A DNA stretch of 64,000 bases from Prochlorococcus sp. AG-402-G19 (GTDB taxonomy: Bacteria > Cyanobacteriota > Cyanobacteriia > PCC-6307 > Cyanobiaceae): the NCBI GenBank assembly GCA_003279455.1, contig QCHU01000002.1:1-64000 (forward strand), given 5' to 3'. Made by a program: the position numbers and the translations under genes. Shown one piece after another: positions 42,563-53,016 of this stretch (positions are counted from its first letter, which is position 1; every line of letters begins with the position of its first letter). The notes beneath the pieces are model-generated. The model did not search any database. It saw only the letters and a program-made list of their open reading frames with translations, and was not told where the DNA came from.

Positions 42563-43031
42563 GTAAATCTTCAATGGCTTTTTGAATTTCAACACTATCG
42601 GGCTCGACCGAACTTTTGAATCTTGAGATGGCATCTCCTTTTTTGTTAACAAGAAACTTTTCGAAATTCCATTCAACGTCGCCAGCAGGCTCGACTTGAT
42701 TCAAAGTTGTAAATGGCTCTGTGGTATTCCCTTTTGCATGAACTTTTTGGAAAAGTTGGAAATTTGCTCCATATGTCATTGAACAGAATTTTTTTATCTC
42801 TTCTAGCTCTCCAGGTTCTTGGTTTCCAAAGTCATTACATGGAAAACCTAAAACTCTAAAGCCTTTTGATTTGTACTTGTCTTGAAGTTTTTGGAGGGCT
42901 TCATATTGTTTTGTAAATCCGCACTTGCTAGCGACATTCACAATTAATAAGACATCTCCTTTGAAATGATCAAAAGTTATTTTTTTATTATCAAAAGAGA
43001 GGATCTCAACTTTGCTGATATTTACGGACAT
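42555..43031 (-). CDS. Glutathione peroxidase
   Basis: LLIVNVASKCGFTKQYEALQKLQDKYKSKGFRVLGFPCNDFGNQEPG; WNFEKFLVNKKG; start trimmed to MSVNISK. Confidence 0.95.
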   Translation of the reverse strand: MSVNISKVEILSFDNKKITFDHFKGDVLLIVNVASKCGFTKQYEALQKLQDKYKSKGFRVLGFPCNDFGNQEPGELEEIKKFCSMTYGANFQLFQKVHAKGNTTEPFTTLNQVEPAGDVEWNFEKFLVNKKGDAISRFKSSVEPDSVEIQKAIEDLLN

Positions 43032-43093
43032 GGATACTGAAGTAACAAAAATGGAAGTTAGCAATAAAATAATAGAGGCTTATTGCTCCGAAT

Positions 43094-44503
43094 ATGAACG
43101 AAAACTTAGGGGCATCCACTGAGGCTCAATCTCTAGCCAATGGGAGTTTAGTTGCCGAGGCGGTTGGACAGCAGTTAGAGGCAATGCTTTCCGCAGGTAA
43201 TTACGACGGTGTTAAATCACTTCTTAGGCCTGTACAGCCTGTTGATATAGCTCAGGCTATTGATACATTGCCAATGATTTTACAAGCGTTGGCTTTCAGA
43301 TTGTTAAACAAGAATGAAGCTATCGAAGTTTATGAATATTTGGATCCTTCAGTTCAACAAAATCTTTTAGATCGTTTGAGATCTAATGAAGTACTCGACT
43401 TGGTGGAGGAGATGTCTCCAGATGATCGTGTACGTCTTTTTGATGAGTTGCCAGCAAAAGTTGTTAGACGTTTGTTGGCAGAACTTAGCCCTGAGGAAAG
43501 ACGAGTAACAGCCCAGCTTTTGGGCTACGCATCTGAGACGGCTGGCAGATTGATGACTACAGAATTTATAGATCTTAAAGAATTTCTGAGTGTCTCTCAA
43601 GCATTGAAATTGGTTAGACAAAGAGCTACTTTTTCAGAAACAATTTATAGCCTTTATGTCACAGATAAAGAGAGACATCTAACAGGAATCTTATCTTTGC
43701 GGGATCTAGTGGTGGCAGATCCTGGATCACTTATTGGGGAAGTTATGACAAGAGAGGTTGTGAATGTCAGAACAGATACTGATCAGGAAGAGGTCGCAAG
43801 AGCGATTCAAAGATATGATTTTTTAGCTTTACCGGTTGTCGACCTTGAAAAAAGGCTAGTTGGTATTGTCACTGTGGATGATGTTATCGATGTTATTGAA
43901 CAAGAGGCAACAAGGGATATTTATGCGGCTGGGGCAGTTCAAGCTGGTGATGAAGACGATTACTTCCAAAGCAATTTATTTGTTGTAGCTAGACGAAGAA
44001 TTGTCTGGCTTGCTGTTTTGGTTTTAGCGAATGGATTAACGACTCAAGTTATTGCTATGAATGATGAGGTTTTAAAACAAGTTGTTCTATTAGCTGCTTT
44101 TATTCCCTTATTAATTGGTGCGGGTGGAAATGTAGGGGCTCAAAGCTCAACAGTTGTAATTCGAGGTTTGAGTACTCAACGAATTCAAAGACTTGGTCTA
44201 TTTCGGGCTATTGCTAAAGAATCATTAGCTGGAGCTTTGCTTGGAATTTTAATGGCTATTGTCGTTGTGCCTTTTGCTTGGTGGCAAGGAGAAGGACCTT
44301 TGGTCGCAACAGCTGTAGGTATAAGTTTAATGGCCATTACAACTCTTGCTGCAACGGCAGGTGCCTCTTTGCCTCTGTTTTTTGATCGAATGGGACTTGA
44401 TCCTGCGTTGATGTCTGCCCCATTCATAACTACAGCCACGGATGTCGCGGGAGTGTTGATCTACCTGAAAACAGCTTCTTGGCTCCTAGGAAGGCTGGCA
44501 TAG
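43094..44503 (+). CDS. mgtE: Magnesium transporter MgtE
   Basis: 469 aa; MgtE_N, two CBS segments (VGIVTVDDVIDVIEQEATRDIYAAGAVQ), LIGAGGNVGAQSSTVVIRGL. Confidence 0.96.
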   Translation: MNENLGASTEAQSLANGSLVAEAVGQQLEAMLSAGNYDGVKSLLRPVQPVDIAQAIDTLPMILQALAFRLLNKNEAIEVYEYLDPSVQQNLLDRLRSNEVLDLVEEMSPDDRVRLFDELPAKVVRRLLAELSPEERRVTAQLLGYASETAGRLMTTEFIDLKEFLSVSQALKLVRQRATFSETIYSLYVTDKERHLTGILSLRDLVVADPGSLIGEVMTREVVNVRTDTDQEEVARAIQRYDFLALPVVDLEKRLVGIVTVDDVIDVIEQEATRDIYAAGAVQAGDEDDYFQSNLFVVARRRIVWLAVLVLANGLTTQVIAMNDEVLKQVVLLAAFIPLLIGAGGNVGAQSSTVVIRGLSTQRIQRLGLFRAIAKESLAGALLGILMAIVVVPFAWWQGEGPLVATAVGISLMAITTLAATAGASLPLFFDRMGLDPALMSAPFITTATDVAGVLIYLKTASWLLGRLA

Positions 44504-44603
44504 ATTCCGAATAAGTATTTCTACTCAAAGTGCGGGAAGCCGAGCCCCCGCTAATTGATCTTTACAATTCTTAGTAGTAAGCTTTACAAAACTCAACAAA
44601 CCT

Positions 44604-45611
44604 ATGACAACGGCAGTAGAGGCTTTACGGACCAATAAAACAACTGTCGCTACAGCTTCAAGGCCCATATCTGATATCGATCTAGTACGTTCTTATCTAA
44701 GAGATATTGGAAGAGTCCCTTTGCTCTCACATGAACAAGAAATAACATTAGGAAGACAGGTTCAAGATCTAATGGTTCTTGAAAACCTTGAAACTGAACT
44801 TGAGAGTGATCTTGGTGAAAAGCCTGATATCAGCTTTTTTGCTGAAAGAGCTGGAATTTCTACTATCCAGCTAAAGAAGAAACTTAAAAGTGGTAGAAGG
44901 GCAAAGGAAAGAATGGTTGCAGCCAATCTTCGTTTAGTTGTCAGTGTTGCGAAGAAATATACCAAAAGAAATATGGAACTATTAGATTTAATCCAAGAAG
45001 GAACTATTGGGTTAGTGCGAGGTGTAGAGAAATTTGATCCAACTCGTGGTTATAAGTTCTCAACTTATGCCTACTGGTGGATTCGTCAAGGTATTACACG
45101 GGCAATAGCAGAAAAAAGTAGATCTATAAGACTCCCAATCCATATAACTGAAATGCTGAATAAATTAAAAAAAGGGCAACGAGAGCTCAGCCAAGAACTT
45201 TCCAGAACTCCAACATTGAAAGAATTATCTGAGTACGTTGAATTGCCTGAAGACGATGTTAAAGATCTAATGAGTAAGGCTGGTCAGCCTGTTAGTTTGG
45301 AAACAAAAATTGGTGATGGAGAAGACACTATTTTGTTAGACCTTTTATCTAACGAAATTGATATGCCCTCTGAGCAGATTGAAAGTGATTGCATGAAAGG
45401 AGATTTAGAAACATTATTAGAGCAATTACCTGAACTACAAAATCGAGTATTGAGAATGCGTTATGGAATGGATGGTGATGACCCAATGAGCTTAACTGGA
45501 ATTGGTAGGGTGTTAGGGATCAGTAGGGATAGAGTTAGAAACTTAGAAAGAGATGGTTTAAGAGGTTTAAGAAAAGCAGGAGAATCAGTTGAAGCTTATA
45601 TGGCTTCTTGA
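44604..45611 (+). CDS. RNA polymerase sigma-70 family factor
   Basis: DLVRSYLRDIGRVPLLSHEQEITLGRQVQ, NLRLVVSVAKKYTKRNMELLDLIQEGTIGLVRGVEKFDPTRGYKFSTYAYWWIRQGI. Confidence 0.95.
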   Translation: MTTAVEALRTNKTTVATASRPISDIDLVRSYLRDIGRVPLLSHEQEITLGRQVQDLMVLENLETELESDLGEKPDISFFAERAGISTIQLKKKLKSGRRAKERMVAANLRLVVSVAKKYTKRNMELLDLIQEGTIGLVRGVEKFDPTRGYKFSTYAYWWIRQGITRAIAEKSRSIRLPIHITEMLNKLKKGQRELSQELSRTPTLKELSEYVELPEDDVKDLMSKAGQPVSLETKIGDGEDTILLDLLSNEIDMPSEQIESDCMKGDLETLLEQLPELQNRVLRMRYGMDGDDPMSLTGIGRVLGISRDRVRNLERDGLRGLRKAGESVEAYMAS

Positions 45612-46495
45612 ATTCTCTTTTTAAGGATAGGATTAACCTTTTCTGGCATCTCATCATGAGGACAATGCCCAGCCTGAGGAATGATATCCAAACTTTTTAT
45701 ACATTCAAAAGTTTCATACCATTTTTGAGCTTCTTTTACAGGTTCCCAAGGATCATTCTCTCCCCAGATTAAATGAACTGGATTTTCCAAATGTTCAAGT
45801 AAATCTGGAGCTAGATAATCATCAAATAAATTAATAAATCCTCGAAAGGCCTCTGATGCGCCTTTGTCTTGTGTTGGTTGAAAAAGCATTTCTATTAACT
45901 CTTGATCAATATTACTTCTACTTGGATAAGCTACTTTTAAGATTTTTTCAATAAAAGATGGATTTGCTGCATTTTTGAAAATGTTGTAACTTAAAATTCT
46001 TTGTCTTACTAAAGTTTTAATCACTGGTCGAAGGAATCGCATCAATAATGATTGTTCGGCTAGGCGTTTGTCATCCATTGTTCTCTGAGCGCAATCAATT
46101 AAAATTACACTTTTGCACTTTTTCGATAATTTCTTTGATGCATTTAATGCAATAACTCCACCAATCGAATTTCCAATTAATAAAACAGGTTTTTTAACAA
46201 TTTCGTTACAGAAATCATAAACTTGCTGACTCCAATTATCAAAACAATAATTAAAATTTCCTGAGGTTTTCTTTTCATATAAAAGCTGTGAATTTGGTTT
46301 ATTACTTTCTCCAAACCCTATTAAATCTAGCGCATAGCATGGTGCCATTGAGCTAATATTTTTTTGATTAAATCTCCAATGATCTTTGCATGCTCCAAAG
46401 CCATGAATTAATACTATTGCGAATTCAGACTTATTAGATGAATCTTCAACTTGCCAGGCGATTTGATAATTTTTCCAATTCCAGAATTTCTTCAT
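45596..46495 (-). CDS. Alpha/beta hydrolase
   Basis: VLIHGFGACKDHWRFN, LIGNSIGGVIALNASKKL, HLIWGENDPWEP, AGHCPHDEMPE. Confidence 0.93.
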   Translation of the reverse strand: MKKFWNWKNYQIAWQVEDSSNKSEFAIVLIHGFGACKDHWRFNQKNISSMAPCYALDLIGFGESNKPNSQLLYEKKTSGNFNYCFDNWSQQVYDFCNEIVKKPVLLIGNSIGGVIALNASKKLSKKCKSVILIDCAQRTMDDKRLAEQSLLMRFLRPVIKTLVRQRILSYNIFKNAANPSFIEKILKVAYPSRSNIDQELIEMLFQPTQDKGASEAFRGFINLFDDYLAPDLLEHLENPVHLIWGENDPWEPVKEAQKWYETFECIKSLDIIPQAGHCPHDEMPEKVNPILKKRIQEAI

Positions 46496-46657
46496 GATTT
46501 TAGAGAAGAATATAAATTATTTTTACTTTTAATTATATCCCTAGTAAAGTGTATAATTCTTTAATTAATATTATTCTAAGTATTAGCTATTTGAAGAGAT
46601 TAAATTCTAAAAACTGATGATATTATTGAGAAAATTTTTTTTAAACTTTAATTTATT

Positions 46658-47806
46658 TTGATGGGCATCATTGATTCTCCTCAAGATATTCAAAATTCAC
46701 TTCTTAAATGGTTTAGAGCAAATGGTAGGTACTGGATACCCTGGAAATTAAAGAAAGATGGATCTATTCCTCAATTAGGCGAAAGTATATCTCCTTATGA
46801 AATATGGATTGCAGAGGTCATGCTTCAGCAAACACAGTTGAGGGTAGTTATTCCTTACTGGGAAAAATGGATGAAGGCTTTTCCTAATTTGACTTATTTA
46901 GCCGAGGCTGATTTAGAGCATCTTCTTATGATATGGCAAGGTCTTGGTTATTATTCACGTGCGAATCGAATACATCAATCCTCGAAAATATTAATTGAAT
47001 TTGTTGGCAAAAATAGAGATCAAGATCCACAATCTTGGCCTAATGAAATAGATCAGTGGATGAGTCTCCCTGGGATTGGGAGAAGTACAGCAGGTAGTAT
47101 TATCTCATCTGCATTTGATCTGCCTACACCAATATTGGATGGGAATGTAAAAAGAATTTTGTCGAGATTGTTTGCTTTAGAGAGAAAAACTATTAAAGAT
47201 GAAAAAAAATTATGGCAATTTAGCTCTTTTTTGATTTCAAAAGTGAGTCCAAGGAATTTCAATCAGGCGTTGATGGACTTAGGGGCAATTATTTGTACTC
47301 CTAAAAAACCAAGTTGTTCTTGTTGCCCACTACAAAATTTTTGTGTTGCCAATACAAAGTACGATCCTGATGATTTTCCTAAAAAAGAAATGACCAAAAT
47401 AAAGCCTCTTCAAGAAATTGGTATTGGACTTGTTTTTAATAAAAACGGAGAATTGCTTATAGATCAGCGCTTGGAAAGTTCAAGTATGGGTGGAATGTGG
47501 GAATTTCCAGGCGGAAAAAAAACCTCCGATGAATCTATTGAAAAAACTATCGAGCGGGAATTAAATGAGGAACTTGGGATTGTTGTTAAAGTTGGAGCAA
47601 AACTAATATCTTTTGAACACGCCTACACCCACAAGAAACTTTATTTTACTGTTCATATGTGTGAATGGATATCAGGAGATCCTAAACCTTTAGCAAGTCA
47701 AAAATTGCTTTGGGTTTCCCCTGACAAACTTTATGAATTCCCCTTTCCTGCCGCTAATGCAAAAATTATTTCTGAATTACAAAAACATCTCAATTATTTA
47801 AATTAA
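46658..47806 (+). CDS. mutY: A/G-specific adenine glycosylase fused to NUDIX (MutT-like) domain
   Basis: EIWIAEVMLQQTQ, LPGIGRSTAGSI, C-X6-C-X2-C-X5-C cluster (CTPKKPSCSCCPLQNFC); NUDIX GGKKTSDESIEKTIERELNEELGI. Confidence 0.93.
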   Translation: MMGIIDSPQDIQNSLLKWFRANGRYWIPWKLKKDGSIPQLGESISPYEIWIAEVMLQQTQLRVVIPYWEKWMKAFPNLTYLAEADLEHLLMIWQGLGYYSRANRIHQSSKILIEFVGKNRDQDPQSWPNEIDQWMSLPGIGRSTAGSIISSAFDLPTPILDGNVKRILSRLFALERKTIKDEKKLWQFSSFLISKVSPRNFNQALMDLGAIICTPKKPSCSCCPLQNFCVANTKYDPDDFPKKEMTKIKPLQEIGIGLVFNKNGELLIDQRLESSSMGGMWEFPGGKKTSDESIEKTIERELNEELGIVVKVGAKLISFEHAYTHKKLYFTVHMCEWISGDPKPLASQKLLWVSPDKLYEFPFPAANAKIISELQKHLNYLN

Positions 47807-47850
47807 AACTTTAAATAATCAATAATAACTTCATTGCTAAACAATTAAAA

Positions 47851-48867
47851 ATGCAGGATGAAAGCGTAATTGTTTTTGGCGAAGCTTTGATAGATCGGCT
47901 TGGCCCCCCTGGTGGAGAACCTTCCTCTGATTTTCCAGTATTAGATTGCTTTGGAGGTGCTCCAGCTAATGTTGCATGTGCATTAGGTCGTTTAGGCGTA
48001 AATGTATCTTTTATCGGTTCTCTTGGAAATGATACTTTTGGTGAAAATTTTAAGAAGCTATTGATTCAGAGAGGAATTAATACTGCTGGTTTACAGCGGG
48101 ATAACCTTCGTCCAACAAGAGTTGTATTGGTTCGTAGAGACCCTAGTGGAGAAAGATTTTTTGAGGGATTTGAGGGAGATCAAGGCTTGGGATTTGCTGA
48201 TCAAGCCATCTTGCTGGAACAAGTTATTACAGACTGGCCACTGGTTAAAAAAAAGGCGAAATGGTTAGTCGCAGGAACTATTCCTCTGGCTTCACAAATT
48301 TCATCTAATGCTTTTTTGTGGTGTATGGAAAATGCTTTGAATGAAGGAATTAAGATTGCTTTAGATTTGAATTGGCGCCCAACTTTTTGGCGAAATAATG
48401 TTTCAACAGTATTAGAACCTTCAGTTAAAGAAAAGAATGAAATCATTTCTATTTTAAAAAATGTTTCATTAATGAAACTTGCAAAAGAGGAGGCGCAATG
48501 GTTTTTTAATACTTCCAATCCGATTGAAATCTCATCATCTTTGCCTCATAGACCATCTGTAATTGTTACAGATGGATCGAACCCAGTCTCATGGCTCCTT
48601 AACAATAATATTGGAAAAACATTTGCGATTGCTCCATCTTCTGTAGTTGATACTACTGGAGCTGGAGATGCATTTACTGCTGGATTAATTTATAAACTTA
48701 TATCTGTTGATTTAGATCAACTAAATCAACAAAGAGCGGAAGAAATTGTTCAATTTGCAATTGCATGTGGTTCACATGTATGCACAGGAGTAGGAGCTAT
48801 AGATGCACAAGGTTACCTGGAAGATATTGATAATTTATTGTCTTCATATCTGGGAGGAATGAGCTGA
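47851..48867 (+). CDS. PfkB-family carbohydrate (fructo)kinase
   Basis: FGEALIDRLGPPGGEP, FGGAPANVACALGRLGVNVSFIGSLGNDTFG, DTTGAGDAFTAGLI. Confidence 0.93.
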   Translation: MQDESVIVFGEALIDRLGPPGGEPSSDFPVLDCFGGAPANVACALGRLGVNVSFIGSLGNDTFGENFKKLLIQRGINTAGLQRDNLRPTRVVLVRRDPSGERFFEGFEGDQGLGFADQAILLEQVITDWPLVKKKAKWLVAGTIPLASQISSNAFLWCMENALNEGIKIALDLNWRPTFWRNNVSTVLEPSVKEKNEIISILKNVSLMKLAKEEAQWFFNTSNPIEISSSLPHRPSVIVTDGSNPVSWLLNNNIGKTFAIAPSSVVDTTGAGDAFTAGLIYKLISVDLDQLNQQRAEEIVQFAIACGSHVCTGVGAIDAQGYLEDIDNLLSSYLGGMS

Positions 48868-49337
48868 AAAATCCGAGATTGATTATTTGAGGAATATTTT
48901 AGTTTTCCTTTCCAAGCATCAGGCATCGGAAGAGATAATCTTTCTGGCCATTCAATAACCATCAAAGCACCTATGGCTTTTGATTCCTCTTCTTCTTGTA
49001 AAAAAAATTCGTTTGCCGCATTTGGCTCTTCAATTCTATAAAGATCAAGATGTATCAATGGAGGGGATCCCAAAGGATAATGTTGAGATAAAGGAAAAGT
49101 TGGAGAAGTTATGGGTTCTTGAATGCTTAGAGTTTTTGCAATTCCTTTAACTAATGTGGTTTTCCCTGCTCCAAGAGGCCCCTTTAAAAGGAGAATGCGT
49201 AGATCTGGAAATTTTTTTGTTAATGTTGATCCTAATGACATTGTTGATTCTGGTTTATCTAGGGTCCAGCAGAAATTATTGGTTTGCTGGGCAAATGAAT
49301 TAAAAACCTTGAATTGTTTTTCACTATCTTTTTCCAC
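48813..49337 (-). CDS. tsaE: tRNA threonylcarbamoyladenosine biosynthesis ATPase TsaE
   Basis: LLKGPLGAGKTTLVKGIAKTLSIQEPITSPTFPLSQHY, LIHLDLYRIE, VIEWPERL. Confidence 0.92.
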   Translation of the reverse strand: MEKDSEKQFKVFNSFAQQTNNFCWTLDKPESTMSLGSTLTKKFPDLRILLLKGPLGAGKTTLVKGIAKTLSIQEPITSPTFPLSQHYPLGSPPLIHLDLYRIEEPNAANEFFLQEEEESKAIGALMVIEWPERLSLPMPDAWKGKLKYSSNNQSRIFQLIPPRYEDNKLSISSR

Positions 49338-49361
49338 AATCTCCCATAGAGAGTTTTATTT

Positions 49362-50795
49362 ATGTTCGCAGCAACTAAGTCAAATCTCAACAGTATTGAG
49401 AAGAATCCTGATTATGTAGTTAACGATATAACCGAAGCAGAATTCGGCAGAAAAGAACTTTTGATTGCTGAAACAGAAATGCCTGGTTTAATGGCACTGA
49501 GAAAAAAATATGGATCTGAAAAACCATTACAAGGGGCTTTCATAGCGGGTAGTCTTCATATGACTATTCAAACAGGGGTTCTTATTGAGACTCTTGTTGA
49601 ACTTGGTGCAAAAGTTAGATGGGCTTCTTGTAATATTTTTTCTACACAAGATCATGCTGCTGCAGCTATTGCAGATTCTGGAGTCCCAGTATTTGCTAAG
49701 AAAGGTGAAACGTTAGATGAATATTGGGAATATACTCACAAAATTTTCGAATGGAGAGATGGTGAATCTGCAAATATGATTCTTGACGATGGTGGTGATG
49801 CCACTGGATTAATTATTCTGGGGAGCAAAGCAGAAAAAGATATTTCAGTTCTCGATAACCCATCAAATGAAGAGGAAATAGCATTATTTGAATCTGTTAG
49901 GAAAAAACTCTCTCAAGATCCAAATTTTTACTCAAAAGCTAAATCTTTTATTAAAGGTGTCACTGAGGAAACAACAACTGGTGTAGCTCGTCTCTACCAA
50001 ATGGAAAAAAGTGGAGAACTTGTTTTCCCTGCGATTAATGTAAATGATTCAGTAACTAAAAGTAAATTTGACAATCTTTATGGATGCAGAGAATCTTTGG
50101 TTGATGGCATTAAAAGAGCTACAGATGTAATGGTGGCTGGCAAGGTGGCCCTTGTTATGGGGTATGGAGATGTTGGTAAAGGTTCTGCTCAATCACTAAG
50201 AGGTTTAGGGGCGACAGTAATGATTTCTGAGATAGATCCTATATGTGCTCTTCAAGCGGCAATGGAGGGTTTTAGAGTCGTTAGATTAGATGAGGTGGTT
50301 GAAGATGTTGATATTTTTGTTACTGCAACTGGAAACTTTCAAGTTATTCGTCATGAGCATTTAATCAGGATGAAGAATGAATCGATAGTTTGTAATATTG
50401 GCCATTTTGATAATGAAATCGAAGTTTCCTCTTTAAAGTCCTATGAATGGGAAAATATTAAACCTCAAGTTGATCACATAACTTTGCCAAGCGGTAACAA
50501 AATAATTCTTTTAGCAGAAGGAAGGTTAGTCAATCTTGGATGTGCTACTGGTCATCCAAGTTTTGTTATGAGCAATTCGTTCACTAATCAAGTTTTAGCT
50601 CAAATTGAATTATTCAAATACGGAGTTAAATATTTGAATAAAGTTTATGTTTTGCCAAAACATTTAGATGAAATGGTCGCTACTCTTCATTTAGACAAGA
50701 TAGGAGCAAAGTTAACGAAGTTAACCCAAGAACAAGCTGATTACATTAATGTTCCAATTGAAGGTCCTTATAAGACAGATCAATATCGATATTAA
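49362..50795 (+). CDS. ahcY: Adenosylhomocysteinase
   Basis: [68 protein letters not shown]. Confidence 0.97.
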   Translation: MFAATKSNLNSIEKNPDYVVNDITEAEFGRKELLIAETEMPGLMALRKKYGSEKPLQGAFIAGSLHMTIQTGVLIETLVELGAKVRWASCNIFSTQDHAAAAIADSGVPVFAKKGETLDEYWEYTHKIFEWRDGESANMILDDGGDATGLIILGSKAEKDISVLDNPSNEEEIALFESVRKKLSQDPNFYSKAKSFIKGVTEETTTGVARLYQMEKSGELVFPAINVNDSVTKSKFDNLYGCRESLVDGIKRATDVMVAGKVALVMGYGDVGKGSAQSLRGLGATVMISEIDPICALQAAMEGFRVVRLDEVVEDVDIFVTATGNFQVIRHEHLIRMKNESIVCNIGHFDNEIEVSSLKSYEWENIKPQVDHITLPSGNKIILLAEGRLVNLGCATGHPSFVMSNSFTNQVLAQIELFKYGVKYLNKVYVLPKHLDEMVATLHLDKIGAKLTKLTQEQADYINVPIEGPYKTDQYRY

Positions 50796-50818
50796 TTTAT
50801 TTCAATAAATCTAACTAA

Positions 50819-51475
50819 ATGGAAATATCAGAATTTATATCTTCTTTACCAGTTTTGATAGGAAATGCGGTTGAGACTAATCAGTTGATTGGATATGGAG
50901 CGATCTTATTAGCAATGTTTTTGGAAAATCTAATTCCTCCAATTCCTTCGGAATTAATAATGCCTCTTGGTGGCTTTTACGTGGCTCAAGGTCAATTAGA
51001 TTTTTTCCCAGTTGTTTTAGTAGGTTTAATAGGAACTGTAATCGGGGCTTTGCCTTGGTATGGAATTGGCAAATTAGTTAATGAAGAAAGACTTGAGAAA
51101 TGGCTGGAGAAAAATGGACGTTGGATTGGGATTAATCCTCAGGACCTTGCTCGAAGTCGAAAATGGTTCAATAGGTATGGCGTATCTTTGGTTTTCTGGG
51201 GAAGATTAGTACCTGGAATTAGGACTTTGATTTCTGTTCCTGCCGGGGTCGAGTTGATGCCCATTACTCCCTTTCTGATTTGGACAACAGCTGGGAGCTT
51301 GATCTGGACTTTATTTTTAACAATTACAGGATTTTATCTAGGAGATAATTATGCAAATATTCAAAAATGGATTAGTCCTTTTGCAAGTATTTTTAAGATA
51401 ATTATTCTTGTATCTATTTCAGTTGCAATAATAACTTTAATTTATAAAACTCTTCGTAAACTAATTATCAATTAA
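50819..51475 (+). CDS. DedA family membrane protein
   Basis: FLENLIPPIPSELIMPLGGFYVAQG, RYGVSLVFWGRLVPGIRTLISVPAGVELMP. Confidence 0.92.
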   Translation: MEISEFISSLPVLIGNAVETNQLIGYGAILLAMFLENLIPPIPSELIMPLGGFYVAQGQLDFFPVVLVGLIGTVIGALPWYGIGKLVNEERLEKWLEKNGRWIGINPQDLARSRKWFNRYGVSLVFWGRLVPGIRTLISVPAGVELMPITPFLIWTTAGSLIWTLFLTITGFYLGDNYANIQKWISPFASIFKIIILVSISVAIITLIYKTLRKLIIN

Positions 51476-51485
51476 ATGAATACTT

Positions 51486-51875
51486 TTAAAATGGAATTTC
51501 ATCATTACTTTGTTGTTGATTGAAAGAATTGTTGTTTTGAAAATTACTATTTTCTGAATCTCTTTTTGATCCTAATAATTCAAGACGATCAACCCTTACA
51601 ACTGGCTTTTGTCTATCTTCTCCTGTATTGCGGTCTTTCCAAGTGTCCAATTTGAAGCTACCAGTTACGCCTATCAAAGAACCTTTTTTTACGTAATCGG
51701 CTGCGACTTGAGCTTGTTTACCCCAGATTTCAAGATTAAACCAATCTGGTTCATCCTCTCGACTGCGTCTGTTTACAGCCATAGTGAGGTTTGCTACTAC
51801 TGTTCCAGATTCAAAATATCTTACTTCAGGATCTCTTCCTGCTCTGCCAACAAGAGTGACTGAATTTATTCCCAT
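51486..51875 (-). CDS. ssb: Single-stranded DNA-binding protein
   Basis: MGINSVTLVGRAGRDPEVRYFESGTVVANLTMAVNR; acidic C-terminus NDEIPF. Confidence 0.95.
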   Translation of the reverse strand: MGINSVTLVGRAGRDPEVRYFESGTVVANLTMAVNRRSREDEPDWFNLEIWGKQAQVAADYVKKGSLIGVTGSFKLDTWKDRNTGEDRQKPVVRVDRLELLGSKRDSENSNFQNNNSFNQQQSNDEIPF

Positions 51876-51951
51876 TTTTGCCTCTGATGTTTATTGGTTG
51901 CTAAATAATGTATTTATCTTAGTTCAACTCTCTTTATGATTGCTCAAATGA

Positions 51952-53013
51952 TTGAAATCCGTGTTTTTTAACCGTTTCAAATTCTCCCGTGATATCGGGA
52001 TCGATTTAGGTACAGCCAATACCTTGATTTATGTTTCTGGTAAAGGAATTGTTTTACAAGAACCTTCAGTTGTAGCAATGGATTTGGAGGAAGGGGTCCC
52101 TTTAGCCGTTGGAGATGATGCGAAACTAATGTTAGGTAGAACACCTGGGAATATCCGTGCTGTTAGGCCACTTCGTGATGGTGTGATAGCGGATTTTGAT
52201 GCAGCAGAGCAAATGCTTAAGACTTTTATTCAAAAGTGTAATGAGGGACGTGGAATTATTGCACCTCGACTAGTTGTTGGTATTCCGAGTGGTGTGACTG
52301 GTGTAGAGAGAAGAGCAGTTCGTGAAGCTGGTCTTGCTGGTGCAAGAGAGGTGCATTTAATTGATGAACCTGTTGCTGCTGCAATAGGAGCTTCTTTGCC
52401 AGTAACAGAACCAATTGGAACAATGATTGTTGATATTGGAGGAGGAACAACTGAAGTAGCTGTGTTAAGTCTTGGTGGAACAGTTTTAAGTGAATCTGTA
52501 AGAGTTGCGGGTGATGAGATTAATGATTCTATTGCTACTTATTTAAAGAAAATACACAATTTAGTAGTCGGCGAGAGAACTGCTGAAGACATAAAAATTA
52601 AAATTGGATCAGCATTTCCATCTAATGAATTTGATTTGCAATCGATAGATGTAAGGGGATTGCATTTACTCTCCGGTCTGCCTCGTTCAATTAATTTAAA
52701 AGCAGGTGATTTACGAGAAGCAATGTCAGAGCCTTTGAATAAGATTGTTGATGCTGTAAAAAGAACTCTTGAGAGAACTCCACCCGAGTTGGCTGCAGAC
52801 ATTGTTGATAGAGGGATAATGCTTGCAGGAGGTGGGGCATTAGTAAGAGGGATTAGTGATCTGTTAAGTCATGAAACAGGCATTTTTACTCACGTAGCTG
52901 AGGATCCATTGTTGTGCGTTGTAAATGGATGTGGTTTAGTTTTAGATGATTTTAAATCAATGCGAAGAGTGTTAGATACACCCGATTTCGCCAGAAATGT
53001 AATTAGAGATTGA
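51952..53013 (+). CDS. mreB: Rod shape-determining protein MreB
   Basis: RDIGIDLGTANTLIYVSGKGIVLQEPSVVA, MIVDIGGGTTEVAVLSLGG. Confidence 0.97.
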   Translation: MKSVFFNRFKFSRDIGIDLGTANTLIYVSGKGIVLQEPSVVAMDLEEGVPLAVGDDAKLMLGRTPGNIRAVRPLRDGVIADFDAAEQMLKTFIQKCNEGRGIIAPRLVVGIPSGVTGVERRAVREAGLAGAREVHLIDEPVAAAIGASLPVTEPIGTMIVDIGGGTTEVAVLSLGGTVLSESVRVAGDEINDSIATYLKKIHNLVVGERTAEDIKIKIGSAFPSNEFDLQSIDVRGLHLLSGLPRSINLKAGDLREAMSEPLNKIVDAVKRTLERTPPELAADIVDRGIMLAGGGALVRGISDLLSHETGIFTHVAEDPLLCVVNGCGLVLDDFKSMRRVLDTPDFARNVIRD

Positions 53014-53016
53014 ACA

